Shown here: one piece after another, positions 9,715 through 18,535 of the stretch
How the letters are laid out: each line of letters opens with the position of its first letter
How positions within the stretch are numbered: position 1 is the stretch's first letter
Assembly (NCBI GenBank): GCA_016744755.1
Contig: JADGDT010000023.1
Location: 1-36,169, forward strand
From: Ichthyobacteriaceae bacterium
Lineage (GTDB): Bacteria; Bacteroidota; Bacteroidia; Flavobacteriales; JADGDT01
Direction: 5' to 3'
Length of the DNA stretch: 36,169 bases
Notes under the pieces: generated by a model
The model's database searches: none
Told to the model about the DNA's origin: nothing
Seen by the model: the letters and a program-made list of their open reading frames with translations, nothing else
Made by a program: the position numbers and the translations under genes

Positions 9715-10174
9715 ATTTTTTTTATCAAAGATACATTATTATGGGTTTATTCCATTTATAGTGGATAATTTAAATACTAATTTTTTTAAAAAGCATAATT
9801 TGTTCATTTTCTTAATTTAAGTACTTGTTTTTATTGGTTTTCATGATTGCTTCGCAGGAGCTTGCCCAAAGAAAACGAACCAAAAGGATAGCCACGACAA
9901 GGATATTCCTCAAATTACCTTTTTAGTAACCCACTACAAACGGCATTGAGCCATTATTATTATTATTATGTATTAACATTAACCTTAGCTCGTATAACAT
10001 TGCTGTAATGTATAACTTTTATCATCTCGTGGTCTAAGTTTTTTCTTAAAAAGCTCCAAGTGGATGGCAATTTGAGTCTCGCAAAGTCGCAAAGACGCTA
10101 CATAACTACATAGGCATAGGTAGCAAAGTCTATAAATCTTAGTTTAGAGAATAATAACTCTCCATGCGCTGTAG

Positions 10175-11311
10175 TTAGTCGAGATTAAGTAGCAAAATGT
10201 CTTTAATTCCGCCAACAACTCTATCTAAATCATCCTGACTTAAGTTAGACCCTGAAGGTAGACAAAGTCCAACATCAAATAAAAATTCTGAAGTTCTATC
10301 ACCATAAAAAGGGTATTTCTCAAAAACAGGTTGCATGTGCATGGGTTTCCACAGCGGTCGAGTTTCTATATTTTGTTTTTCGAGAGCAAGTCTAACATCC
10401 TCGCGAGTTTTTCCGTTAAACTTTTTAGGATCAATGGTTATACAAGTCAACCAACGGTTAGAGTAGGTGTCATCAAATTCTTTTATAAATTCAATTCCAT
10501 CTACATCTAGTTCATTTTTATAAAATTCAAAATTACCTCTTCGTAGTTTTACGTGCTTATCTAGTATTTCTAACTGACCAACACCTATGGCAGCACTTAC
10601 GTTGCTCATTCTGTAGTTGTAACCTATTTGTGTATGCTGATAATGAGGAGCGTTATCTCTGGCCTGTGTAGCAAGGAACTTAGATTTAGATATGTATTCT
10701 TCATTTGTAGATACCAATGCTCCACCTCCAGAAGTAGTAATTATTTTGTTCCCGTTGAAAGAGAATATTCCCATCTCTCCAAATGTTCCCAGAGCTTTGC
10801 CTTTGTAGGTTGCACCTAATGCCTCAGCAGCATCTTCAATTAATGGAACATCATATTTATTGGCAATAGCAATTATCTCATTAACTTTAGCCGCTCCTCC
10901 GTAAAGGTAAACTAGTATTATAGCTTTTGGCTTCTTGCCTTTTGAAACCCTATCTTTTATTGCTTCCTCCAAATATTCTGGAGACATGTTCCAACTTTCA
11001 TTTTCCGAATCTACGAATACAGGAGTAGCGTTAACGTAAGTAATTGGATTTGCCGAAGCAGCAAAAGTGAAAGATGAACAAATTACTTCGTCACCTTCTC
11101 CAATATCGAGTAACATTAAAGCTAAATGTAAGGCAGCCGTTCCCGACGATAAAGCTGCAACTTTACTGCCACCAATATATTTTTGAATGTCTTCTTCAAA
11201 TTTATTTAAGTGAGGTCCAATAGGAGCAATCCAGTTTGTGTCGAAAGCCTCAGTTACGTATTTGTATTCATTGCCAGACATGTGTGGCGATGATAGCCAT
11301 ATTTTTTTCAT
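10175..11311 (-). CDS. DegT/DnrJ/EryC1/StrS family PLP-dependent aminotransferase (PglE-like)
   Basis: MKKIWLSSPHMSGNEYKYVTEAFDTNWIAPIGPHLNKFE, ALSSGTAALHLAL, FSFNGNKIITTSGGGALVS. Confidence 0.9.
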   Translation of the reverse strand: MKKIWLSSPHMSGNEYKYVTEAFDTNWIAPIGPHLNKFEEDIQKYIGGSKVAALSSGTAALHLALMLLDIGEGDEVICSSFTFAASANPITYVNATPVFVDSENESWNMSPEYLEEAIKDRVSKGKKPKAIILVYLYGGAAKVNEIIAIANKYDVPLIEDAAEALGATYKGKALGTFGEMGIFSFNGNKIITTSGGGALVSTNEEYISKSKFLATQARDNAPHYQHTQIGYNYRMSNVSAAIGVGQLEILDKHVKLRRGNFEFYKNELDVDGIEFIKEFDDTYSNRWLTCITIDPKKFNGKTREDVRLALEKQNIETRPLWKPMHMQPVFEKYPFYGDRTSEFLFDVGLCLPSGSNLSQDDLDRVVGGIKDILLLNLD

Positions 11312-11364
11312 TGCTTTGTGTTTATTTGTGAATGTGTAGATTAGAGCTTTAAAAGAGTAAAGAT

Positions 11365-11667
11365 TTATAGAGATAGTTTATTTGGGTTTTGAAGAACATT
11401 AAATACTGTTAATATCTCAACAATATTTTCTGATTTATATATTTTATAAAAAAGCAAATTGTGTTTTGTCAGAGGAACCTTAAAAATATTATATTGTTTT
11501 TGGTATGAAATAAAAACTTCAGGCATATTTTCTAGTTGTGATAATAGTTTGTCTAGTTTATTTTGGAATACAGAAACCTCTTTTAAGCTCCAATCATTTG
11601 AAAAGTAATTCATTATGTTTAGAATTTCAGACTGAGCTTTTTTTGAAATGATTACTTTATAAACCAT
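11365..11667 (-). CDS. RelE/ParE-family toxin
   Basis: 100-aa ORF MVYKVIISKKAQSEILNIMNYFSNDWS...FKVPLTKHNLLFYKIYKSENIVEILTVFNVLQNP; overlaps upstream small ORF by 11 bp. Confidence 0.8.
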   Translation of the reverse strand: MVYKVIISKKAQSEILNIMNYFSNDWSLKEVSVFQNKLDKLLSQLENMPEVFISYQKQYNIFKVPLTKHNLLFYKIYKSENIVEILTVFNVLQNPNKLSL

Positions 11668-11965
11668 ATTTTTCTCTAGTTTCTTCTAGGAAAGAACCAA
11701 ATTCTTGATAGTTGCCATTAGCAATATCATCCAATCCTTCTTGTATTGCATTTTCTAAACGTGAAGTAGAATCAACATCGTCATACATTTTGGCTAAAGT
11801 TTTCACTTCCTCTAAAGTGAAATTATTTGTTTTTCGTTTGTTATAAAATGTTGTTCTGCTGATGTTTAGTTTTGTTAGAATGTATTCTAATTTATAAGGA
11901 CCATTACTAATAAATTCTAATAATTGTTTTACCCGATCTTCATATTGTACAATTTCTAGATACAT
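11657..11965 (-). CDS. Putative cognate antitoxin with N-terminal HTH-like segment
   Basis: 102-aa ORF overlapping the toxin start; LNISRTTFYNKRKTNNFTLEEVKTLAKMY resembles an HTH. Confidence 0.65.
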   Translation of the reverse strand: MYLEIVQYEDRVKQLLEFISNGPYKLEYILTKLNISRTTFYNKRKTNNFTLEEVKTLAKMYDDVDSTSRLENAIQEGLDDIANGNYQEFGSFLEETREKYGL

Positions 11966-12041
11966 AGTTGTTTAGATTTTAACACAAATATAGTTAAAAT
12001 ATTGAACGTATTAATCAAATACAATGATTGAATCTGTAAAA

Positions 12042-12623
12042 TTAAAGTACTCTACCAGGGTTCCCTACAACAGTCACGTTATCGGGTACATTTTTTATTA
12101 TTACTGTTCCAGCTCCAATTGTAACCCATTTTCCAACTTTAATACCTGGAATAATAGTAGCACCTGCTCCTATGTGAGATCCTTCTCCAATACTTACACT
12201 ACCACATAAAGTTGCATTTGGAGATATATGTACATAATTTTCAAGAATACAATCGTGATCTATTGAAGATGCAGTATTAATAATACAGTGTTTGCTTATT
12301 TTAGTTGAAGAATTTATAACTGCGCCTGCCATTACTACTGTTCCTTCTTCAATTTCTACTGTAGGATCTATTATTGAATTTGGGTGAATAGCTTTACTAA
12401 ATCTAGTATTCAATTTATCGGCAACTAATTTTCTAGTTTTGTTGTTTCCTATAGAAATAATGAAGGTGTCATCTTTATCTATTTCAGAAGGATGTGATAT
12501 TCTAATTCCCAATATATCACTAACATCTTTACTATCGTCAAATATTTTGGATATTTTCTGTTTAGATTTATTTAGAATGTCTATTATCACTTTAGCGTGA
12601 CCACTTGCTCCGTATAGGTTCAT
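12042..12623 (-). CDS. pglD: Sugar O/N-acyltransferase, NeuD/PglD family
   Basis: MNLYGASGHAKVIIDIL N-terminal motif and left-handed beta-helix hexapeptides (HIGAGATIIPGIKVGKWVTIGAGTVIIKNVPDNVTVVGNPGRVL). Confidence 0.88.
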   Translation of the reverse strand: MNLYGASGHAKVIIDILNKSKQKISKIFDDSKDVSDILGIRISHPSEIDKDDTFIISIGNNKTRKLVADKLNTRFSKAIHPNSIIDPTVEIEEGTVVMAGAVINSSTKISKHCIINTASSIDHDCILENYVHISPNATLCGSVSIGEGSHIGAGATIIPGIKVGKWVTIGAGTVIIKNVPDNVTVVGNPGRVL

Positions 12624-12626
12624 ATT

Positions 12627-12757
12627 TTAATCTGTAAATTTATTTCGTATTGTATCTAAAACTCCATCAGTATCATCAAACACAAAATGGTTTTCAAATC
12701 TAATAATTTTAAATTCCATTTCCACTAAATCCTTATTTCTTAAGAAATTTTTTTCTA
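12627..12757 (-). pseudogene. C-terminal remnant of a DUF559-type endonuclease-domain protein
   Basis: Minus-strand translation ...LEKNFLRNKDLVEMEFKIIRFENHFVFDDTDGVLDTIRNKFTD* with no upstream body. Confidence 0.55.
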
Positions 12758-12856
12758 GAGCTATTGGGCTGAAGAATTTAGAAATAGTTGAGATAGAAAT
12801 AGTGAAAGTGTGAAGGGATGATATTTATAAGATAATTGGGATTTATTTACTCATCA

Positions 12857-13120
12857 TTAAAGGCTCCATTTTTCAGGGGTTACGAATCATATTTATTAGT
12901 TTGCCTTTGATGAAATTATATTTTTCATTTAACTTTTGTAATCGTCATCAGTGATATATTTACATGATAAAGAAAAGTCTAGCCAAACTTGAGTTTCTGT
13001 GGCTTCTCCTTCTGCAATAGACAACTTAGAAACAATAGATTTTGGATATCTTCTAAATCTCCATGCCTCAGCAATATTTTCAGATACATATCTTGACGAT
13101 TTCCTAATCTGATCAGTTAA
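12857..13120 (-). pseudogene. Degraded four-helix-bundle (S23-like) protein gene
   Basis: Minus strand reads LTDQIRKSSRYVSENIAEAWRFRRYPKSIVSKLSIAEGEATETQVWLDFSLSCKYITDDDYK / LNEKYNFIKGKLINMIRNP / PEKWSL* only if two frameshifts are allowed; in-frame TAG just upstream. Confidence 0.78.
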
Positions 13121-13148
13121 CTAATACAACTCCTCTCTCTACATCCAT

Positions 13149-13754
13149 CTAATCATCACCAGTAAAGACCTCCATAGTAGCTTCACCATCTGCGCTTATA
13201 CCTTCGCTCTTAAAAACCTTAAATACCGTCATAAAAATAATTTTCAAATCAAGCATAAAAGAAAGATTATCTACATACCAAACATCGTATTCAAATTTCT
13301 GTTTCCACGAAATTGTATTTCTTCCATTAACTTGTGCCCAACCAGAAATGCCTGGTCTTACTTTGTGTCTGCGTTTTTGCGTGGTATTGTAAAGAGGTAA
13401 GTACTGAACGAGTAGGGGACGAGGACCAATTAAACTCATATCTCCTTTAATTACATTTAATAACTGAGGTATTTCGTCTAAACTTGTTTTCCTTACAAAA
13501 GAACCTATAGATGTTAACCTTTCTGCATCAGGTAATAAATTTCCATTAACATCCTTTTGATCTGTCATGGTTTTAAATTTTATTACCCTAAAAATTTTAT
13601 CAGATTTGCCAGGACGTTGTTGAAAAAAGAATGCTTTCCCTTTGTTGGATATTGCTAAAAGTAATGTTACTAAAAGAAATATTGGAGAAATAAGTAAAAA
13701 GGCAAAAGCTGCAAGGCAAAAGTCTAAGGGACGCTTTATGTAGTTATTGTACAT
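13149..13754 (-). CDS. Undecaprenyl-phosphate sugar-1-phosphate transferase (PglC-like)
   Basis: YNNYIKRPLDFCLAAFAFLLISPIFLLV, VIKFKTM, LDEIPQLLNVIKGDMSLIGPRPLL, RHKVRPGISGWAQVNGRN. Confidence 0.93.
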   Translation of the reverse strand: MYNNYIKRPLDFCLAAFAFLLISPIFLLVTLLLAISNKGKAFFFQQRPGKSDKIFRVIKFKTMTDQKDVNGNLLPDAERLTSIGSFVRKTSLDEIPQLLNVIKGDMSLIGPRPLLVQYLPLYNTTQKRRHKVRPGISGWAQVNGRNTISWKQKFEYDVWYVDNLSFMLDLKIIFMTVFKVFKSEGISADGEATMEVFTGDD

Positions 13755-14025
13755 TTATTTAGTGTGAGTTAGTGTGAGTTAGTAGGTGTTGATTTAATTG
13801 TTGATGAGTTTATTGTTTATATTGTGAAATATAGTTTAAGTTATTTATCCTCATCCCGACCGTAGTGGAGGAATCTTTTTCTTACGAAAAGCTATTTATA
13901 TTATTGCCAATATATATTTCAACTCTATTTATTGTTATACAGGTATGTTGTGCTTTTATTAACATGGTGTCCATTCTTCACTACTTAATTATTCTATCTT
14001 TTTATGAACGGGAGTAGATGGGGGC

Positions 14026-15222
14026 TTATTTCTTAACTAAACCAAGGAGTCTATTATATTCTTTAAGTAACTCTTCCCAAACAAACTTTTGGTCATATCT
14101 ATCAATTATCATTTTACGAGAGTTCTTAGCAAGTTTGTCTCTAAGTCCTTTATTGTTGTAAAGAAGTTTCATTTTATCGTAGATGGCTTGTTCATCCTTT
14201 ACAGGAATTATTATTCCGTTTACACCATCTTCAATAATCTCGTTGCTACCGTTAATATTTGTTACAATAGAAGGCAATTCCAAAGCTCCGGCTTGCATTA
14301 CTACATTGGGGAATCCTTCTCTGTACGATGGAAAAACAAATACATCTGATGCCGCAAGGAATGGTCTTACATCTTTTTGAAAACCAATACTAATCACATG
14401 TTTGTTACTTTCAATTATCTCTTGACTTTGTTTACTTATAGGATCTAGTTTTCTTTCTTCGCCACCTACCAAAAGTAATTTTGCATTGGCATATTTAGCC
14501 GAAAGTTTATTGAAAGCAGAAAGCAATTCGTTTATTCCTTTGTCTTTAACTATACGACCAACGAAACAAAAAGTAACACCGTCATTATGAGCGGAACGCT
14601 GTGTATTTGAAGAATTTTTTCTATCCTCCAACATGTCTTTCGACTTCGTTGCACTTTGCTCAAGATGACGTTTCGAGAAAAACTCAGTATTTATCCCATT
14701 ACTACTACCATTGCCAATAACCGTCAGCTTAGATCTAGGTGCTAATCCTTCTTTTTCCATAAACTCTCTAAGAGCATTAGAATTAGGATAAACATTTGTT
14801 GCACTCCACGAAGTTAAACGTTCTACAAAATTAAGGACTTTACGTTTTATACCAGTAGCTTCCATCAGTGGTAAACCTGCCACTGTGTGCATGCGTATTG
14901 GTATTCCTGAGAGTTTTGCAGCAAGCATTCCTACTACACCAGCTTTGGGTGTGTGAGTATGTACAATTTTCGGCTTTTCTTTTCTGAAATATTTATAGGT
15001 AAGCCAAAGAGCTTTCAAATCTGTAAGAGGAGATATTGTTCGGGTATATGGAAAAGTTTTTACGACTATACCAGTATCTTCTTTTATGAAAGGGATTTCT
15101 TCGCCTTCGGAACTTAATAACTGAACTTCAAAACTATGCTTTTGCATAAAGTTTGGTTGTCCTTTAATAAGAGAGTGTAGCGAAGTAGGTACTGTTGTTA
15201 TTCTTATTAGTTTTATTTTCAT
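14026..15222 (-). CDS. Glycosyltransferase family 4
   Basis: PKIVHTHTPKAGVVGMLAAKLSGIPIRMHTVAGLPL, FCFVGRIVKDKGINELLSAF, SDVFVFPSYREGFPNVVMQAGALELPSIVTN. Confidence 0.92.
   Translation of the reverse strand: MKIKLIRITTVPTSLHSLIKGQPNFMQKHSFEVQLLSSEGEEIPFIKEDTGIVVKTFPYTRTISPLTDLKALWLTYKYFRKEKPKIVHTHTPKAGVVGMLAAKLSGIPIRMHTVAGLPLMEATGIKRKVLNFVERLTSWSATNVYPNSNALREFMEKEGLAPRSKLTVIGNGSSNGINTEFFSKRHLEQSATKSKDMLEDRKNSSNTQRSAHNDGVTFCFVGRIVKDKGINELLSAFNKLSAKYANAKLLLVGGEERKLDPISKQSQEIIESNKHVISIGFQKDVRPFLAASDVFVFPSYREGFPNVVMQAGALELPSIVTNINGSNEIIEDGVNGIIIPVKDEQAIYDKMKLLYNNKGLRDKLAKNSRKMIIDRYDQKFVWEELLKEYNRLLGLVKK
14580..14670. repeat. Palindromic repeat element inside the GT4 coding sequence
   Basis: Termini cgtcattatgagc (14580-14592) and gctcaagatgacg (14658-14670) are inverted with 11/13 matches; encodes KRHLEQSATKSKDMLEDRKNSSNTQRSAHND between GT4 motifs. 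Confidence 0.7.
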
Positions 15223-15300
15223 TTTTTTTTAATCTTTTTGGTACCCTTTTCTATTTGTATAAGAATAGTAAGAGATTAAATTGCTCTTACTTTCAATTTA

Positions 15301-15427
15301 TCACTTAGCCAAATTTACAATTTTTTCTTTTTTAATTAATACGCAAAATTTACAATTTTGCGGACATTATAAAATGCACTGAACTTTGGGTTAAGCACTA
15401 AATCCCTTATTATTTTTACACCGTGTT
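15301..15427. repeat. Cassette-boundary palindrome, copy 1 (partial)
   Basis: cacttagccaaattt...gcaaaatttacaattttgcggacattataaaatgcactgaactttgggttaagcactaaatccc matches the element at 17724-17921. Confidence 0.7.
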
Positions 15428-15533
15428 GAACTAAATCCGCCAACGGCGGCTAGCTTATCTCTAGTTCAAAAGTAGTGAATTCAAAAAAATAGGATACTAT
15501 TATCTAAGTTACAGTAATATTACAGAACTATAA

Positions 15534-15555
15534 AAGCCTTATTTTCATAAGGCTT
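15534..15555. terminator. Stem-loop (possible terminator)
   Basis: aagcctta-ttttca-taaggctt perfect 8-bp stem. Confidence 0.45.
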
Positions 15556-15812
15556 GGATTTATATTGTCTAAAATATTGGGAGAATAAGCAGAAAAAATA
15601 ATATTGTATATTGGAGTAATAATTTCAACTAAAATATATTCGTAAAATTTAGCAGTCAAAGCTATTTATCTCTTCATAAAGTTTCAAATTCAGAAGTAAA
15701 ACCACTAAATCCTTCAACAGGTACATAGCAGAATGCACGGATGTAGTTCAACACTAGACTCATCGCTGGGTCTTGCAGACCGCTCATAGTCCTATTTATT
15801 ATGGGCTGCCAT

Positions 15813-16453
15813 TTATTCTTTCATTTGATAAATCATATCGTAATCGTGAGCCGTTGCAAGAATTGGAATTTTTATCCATTCACTTCCTTTTTCTTTTGCG
15901 TCTAAAAAGGTCTGCTGAAAAAGTTGTTGAAGTCGAAGAATAATTAATAATTCACATATCTCCATAGATTTTTTTAGTTCTTCGTCATTCCATTTTTCAT
16001 ATAGTCTTGAAAAGTAGTCTGTATTTCCTCAAATCCCGTTATAGTTAAACTTTTCGCACTGTCAAATTCAAATTCTGCAAGCCAATCAATGTCTTCTAAA
16101 CCATTGTAGAAACTGTAAGCAAATAAATCAATAAACCATCTATCATAATTGATTGTAAAACCATTCATTTCACTATAAATGGCTTTCAACCCTTTTTCTG
16201 GATTAGTATTCTTCTTTTTGAAAATTGAACTTATTAATCCTTTTTTACCGATATAAAATTTTGAAGCAGAATTATAAAAGTCAGTCAAATATTTTGATAA
16301 GTCAGATTTTAAATGAAGAAGGTCATTATTCAAAACTTTATGAAAATCTGAATTCGGAAGTTCTTTCAGTTTTGTCTCTGCAATATTAATTGCTACTTCA
16401 ATATTATTCTCTTGAAGCAAATTATCAAGTTTGTCTGCTAATTCAAAATTCAT
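15813..16453 (-). pseudogene. Hypothetical protein with apparent frameshift near its C terminus
   Basis: ORF 15974-16453 ends FEEIQTTFQDYMKNGMTKN*; the other frame reads DYFSRLYEKWNDEELKKSMEICELLIILRLQQLFQQTFLDAKEKGSEWIKIPILATAHDYDMIYQMKE* to 15813, a natural continuation. Confidence 0.6.
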
Positions 16454-16490
16454 ATTATTCTATTCAAAATTACTGTTTTGTCTTTTTTTG

Positions 16491-16628
16491 GTTGCCCATA
16501 ACGACTGGGCTATGCGTAGTTTGGGGTTTTGAAACAATTAATTTTCAATTTACAAGGAAGTTCAAACGGACTACAAGCCTTGATACTACTACTGTCCCGC
16601 TTATTTTTTATATACATTGTTGCCAGTA
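16491..16628. repeat. Cassette-boundary palindrome, copy 2 (divergent)
   Basis: gttgcccataacgactgggctatgcgtag...ctgtcccgcttattttttatatacattgttgccagtag; terminal GTTGCC / TTGCC(A) motifs as in other copies. Confidence 0.6.
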
Positions 16629-16632
16629 GTTT

Positions 16633-17712
16633 TTATTCACTTTTAAATTCTCTCAAAACAGGTAAGGCATTATTATCAAAGTCAAACAATGCTTGATTTT
16701 CCCAAGGGGAAGCATCTGTAGATTGATTTCCTTTCCAAGCAATTAATTCAGCTCCCCAATAACAAAATCCTATTCCGTTTTCTAATTCTTTGGTCAATGT
16801 TTTTATTTGTTTTATAAAGTCTCTTTGACCTTCAGGAGTTGCTGGATATTCAGGTAAAATTAAATGTTCGTCTGAACCTACAATATTATTTGTCCAGTCA
16901 TTCCATTCGAGTGTAAAAGGGTAGGCTGTTTCTGCAATAACTATTTTTTTATTGTGGGTTTTACTTAAATTTTGCATTTTAGTTTTGAGGTTATTTAAAG
17001 ATTTTCCTTGCCAAATTGGATAATATGATAAGCCTATAATATCATAATCTAATGTATTTACTTGATTAAAAAACCAATCAGAACCTTCAATACCTGCAAA
17101 ATGTAAAATTATCTCAGTTTCAGTTGAATTTGCTCTTACTGCCGTAATCCCCATATTCATTAATTCTTTAAATTTTTGATAATTATTTGAAATATGACCA
17201 GATGGGTGAAGTAATCCAGAATTGATTTCATTTCCAATTTGAACATAATTTGGTTGTAATTCATTAATAATTTTTTCAGTATAATTATATACGCTGTCTT
17301 TCAATTGGGCAAAACTTATTCCTTGCCATTGTGTTGGAGTTTCTTGATGAGCAGGGTCAGCCCAAGTATCAGAATAATGAATAGTTAGCCAAGTTTTAAA
17401 ACCGTAAGTTCTTAAGGTTTGGGAAAACTGTTTTACTTCATTAAATCCAGAGTGTTCACTACTTGGATTTACCCAAATTCTCAATCTAACAGTATTTATT
17501 CCATTATCTTTAAGTATTGTTAAGAAATCATTTTGATTTCCTTCCAAATCATAGAACGTAGGATTTGAATTTGATATTTCAGGATAGCTTGAAATGTCAA
17601 CAGCAGAAATAAATGTCGAATTTTCATTCTCTGGAATAGGTACATTTATATCATCTTTATTACAAGAAACGAAAATCAAAAAAGTTATTAATATATGTAG
17701 TGTTCTATTCAT
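16633..17712 (-). CDS. Glycoside hydrolase family 53 (arabinogalactan endo-beta-1,4-galactanase), lipoprotein
   Basis: Lipobox-like LITFLIFVSC; DISSYPEI, NGINTVRLRIWVNP, WLTIHYSDTWADPAHQ, YVQIGNEINSGLL, GLSYYPIWQG, IAETAYPFTLEW, GFCYWGAELIAW. Confidence 0.92.
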   Translation of the reverse strand: MNRTLHILITFLIFVSCNKDDINVPIPENENSTFISAVDISSYPEISNSNPTFYDLEGNQNDFLTILKDNGINTVRLRIWVNPSSEHSGFNEVKQFSQTLRTYGFKTWLTIHYSDTWADPAHQETPTQWQGISFAQLKDSVYNYTEKIINELQPNYVQIGNEINSGLLHPSGHISNNYQKFKELMNMGITAVRANSTETEIILHFAGIEGSDWFFNQVNTLDYDIIGLSYYPIWQGKSLNNLKTKMQNLSKTHNKKIVIAETAYPFTLEWNDWTNNIVGSDEHLILPEYPATPEGQRDFIKQIKTLTKELENGIGFCYWGAELIAWKGNQSTDASPWENQALFDFDNNALPVLREFKSE

Positions 17713-17723
17713 TTTTCAAATTA

Positions 17724-17921
17724 CTGGCAACGTCTCGGCTATGGTTAGTACGGGAGTTAAAAGTAGTGAACTTCCGATTAAGCACTTAGCCAAAACTTTT
17801 TATTTTGTTTTATCTTTTTCTATTTTAAAGCCAAATCAAAAGATTTGGCGGACTTGGTTAAAAGCACTAAACTTTGGGTTAAGCACCAAAACCCGTATTA
17901 ACTATAGCCATTGTTGGCAAC
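17724..17921. repeat. Cassette-boundary palindrome, copy 3 (best preserved, ~200 bp)
   Basis: tggcaacgtctcggctatggttagtacggg ... cccgtattaactatagccattgttggcaaca are imperfect inverted ends; internal perfect hairpin gccaaatcaaaagatttggc. Confidence 0.82.
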
Positions 17922-17937
17922 AGTATTTTTTTCATTT

Positions 17938-18519
17938 TTATGGTAAAAGCAAAAATCTAATTCCGCTCCAATGGTTTCTATAATTCTGTTCAAAACTCAA
18001 AAGTTCATTTGATTTCGGCAATTTATTATTTTCCGCATATTCATTAAATTCAGATTCTGTTTTGAATTCAGTCATTTCGTCCGTTTTCAAGTCCAATACA
18101 AAATATGAGTTCTGAAAGTCATAAAACCAACTTTTTAGGTTTCCACATAATTTGTCATCCACAACTTTGAATTGTGTCGTTTCAATGTCATTTCCATCAC
18201 TTGTTTTTTGTCCTTTTAAGTACCCATATTCAGTCCAATTCGTGTTTTCAATCGTTTCCCAGTGTCCAATTGGAATCATTGGTCCATCTCCAAGTCCGTG
18301 ATTTCCCCAATAAGTAAACGAGTAAATAAAAAGTCCGATTGAGATTAAGAAACCAAAAGAAAACCAATATTTTTTCTTTTCCGATTTTACCCTTTTCAGA
18401 AATTCATTCGGTTTAAATTTTCCGATAATTAATAAAATTCCAATTAAAATAAACGAGTAAACCGATGCGAGAATTCCTATTTTAATTAACTGAAATATGA
18501 AGTGAAAAAGTACTTCCAT
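17938..18519 (-). CDS. Hypothetical membrane protein
   Basis: 193-aa ORF with two hydrophobic N-terminal segments; no recognised family. Confidence 0.7.
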   Translation of the reverse strand: MEVLFHFIFQLIKIGILASVYSFILIGILLIIGKFKPNEFLKRVKSEKKKYWFSFGFLISIGLFIYSFTYWGNHGLGDGPMIPIGHWETIENTNWTEYGYLKGQKTSDGNDIETTQFKVVDDKLCGNLKSWFYDFQNSYFVLDLKTDEMTEFKTESEFNEYAENNKLPKSNELLSFEQNYRNHWSGIRFLLLP

Positions 18520-18535
18520 TGATTTGGGTTATATT

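Noticed and set aside
10628-10819. 63-aa plus-strand ORF
   Set aside because: Lies inside the aminotransferase gene on the opposite strand; no independent support.
13750-13795. Short direct repeat gtgagttagt x2
   Set aside because: Only two short copies; not distinguishable from chance in AT-rich sequence.
17594-17983. 129-aa plus-strand ORF spanning the GH53 5' end and palindrome
   Set aside because: Crosses a boundary palindrome and is antisense to two better-supported CDSs.
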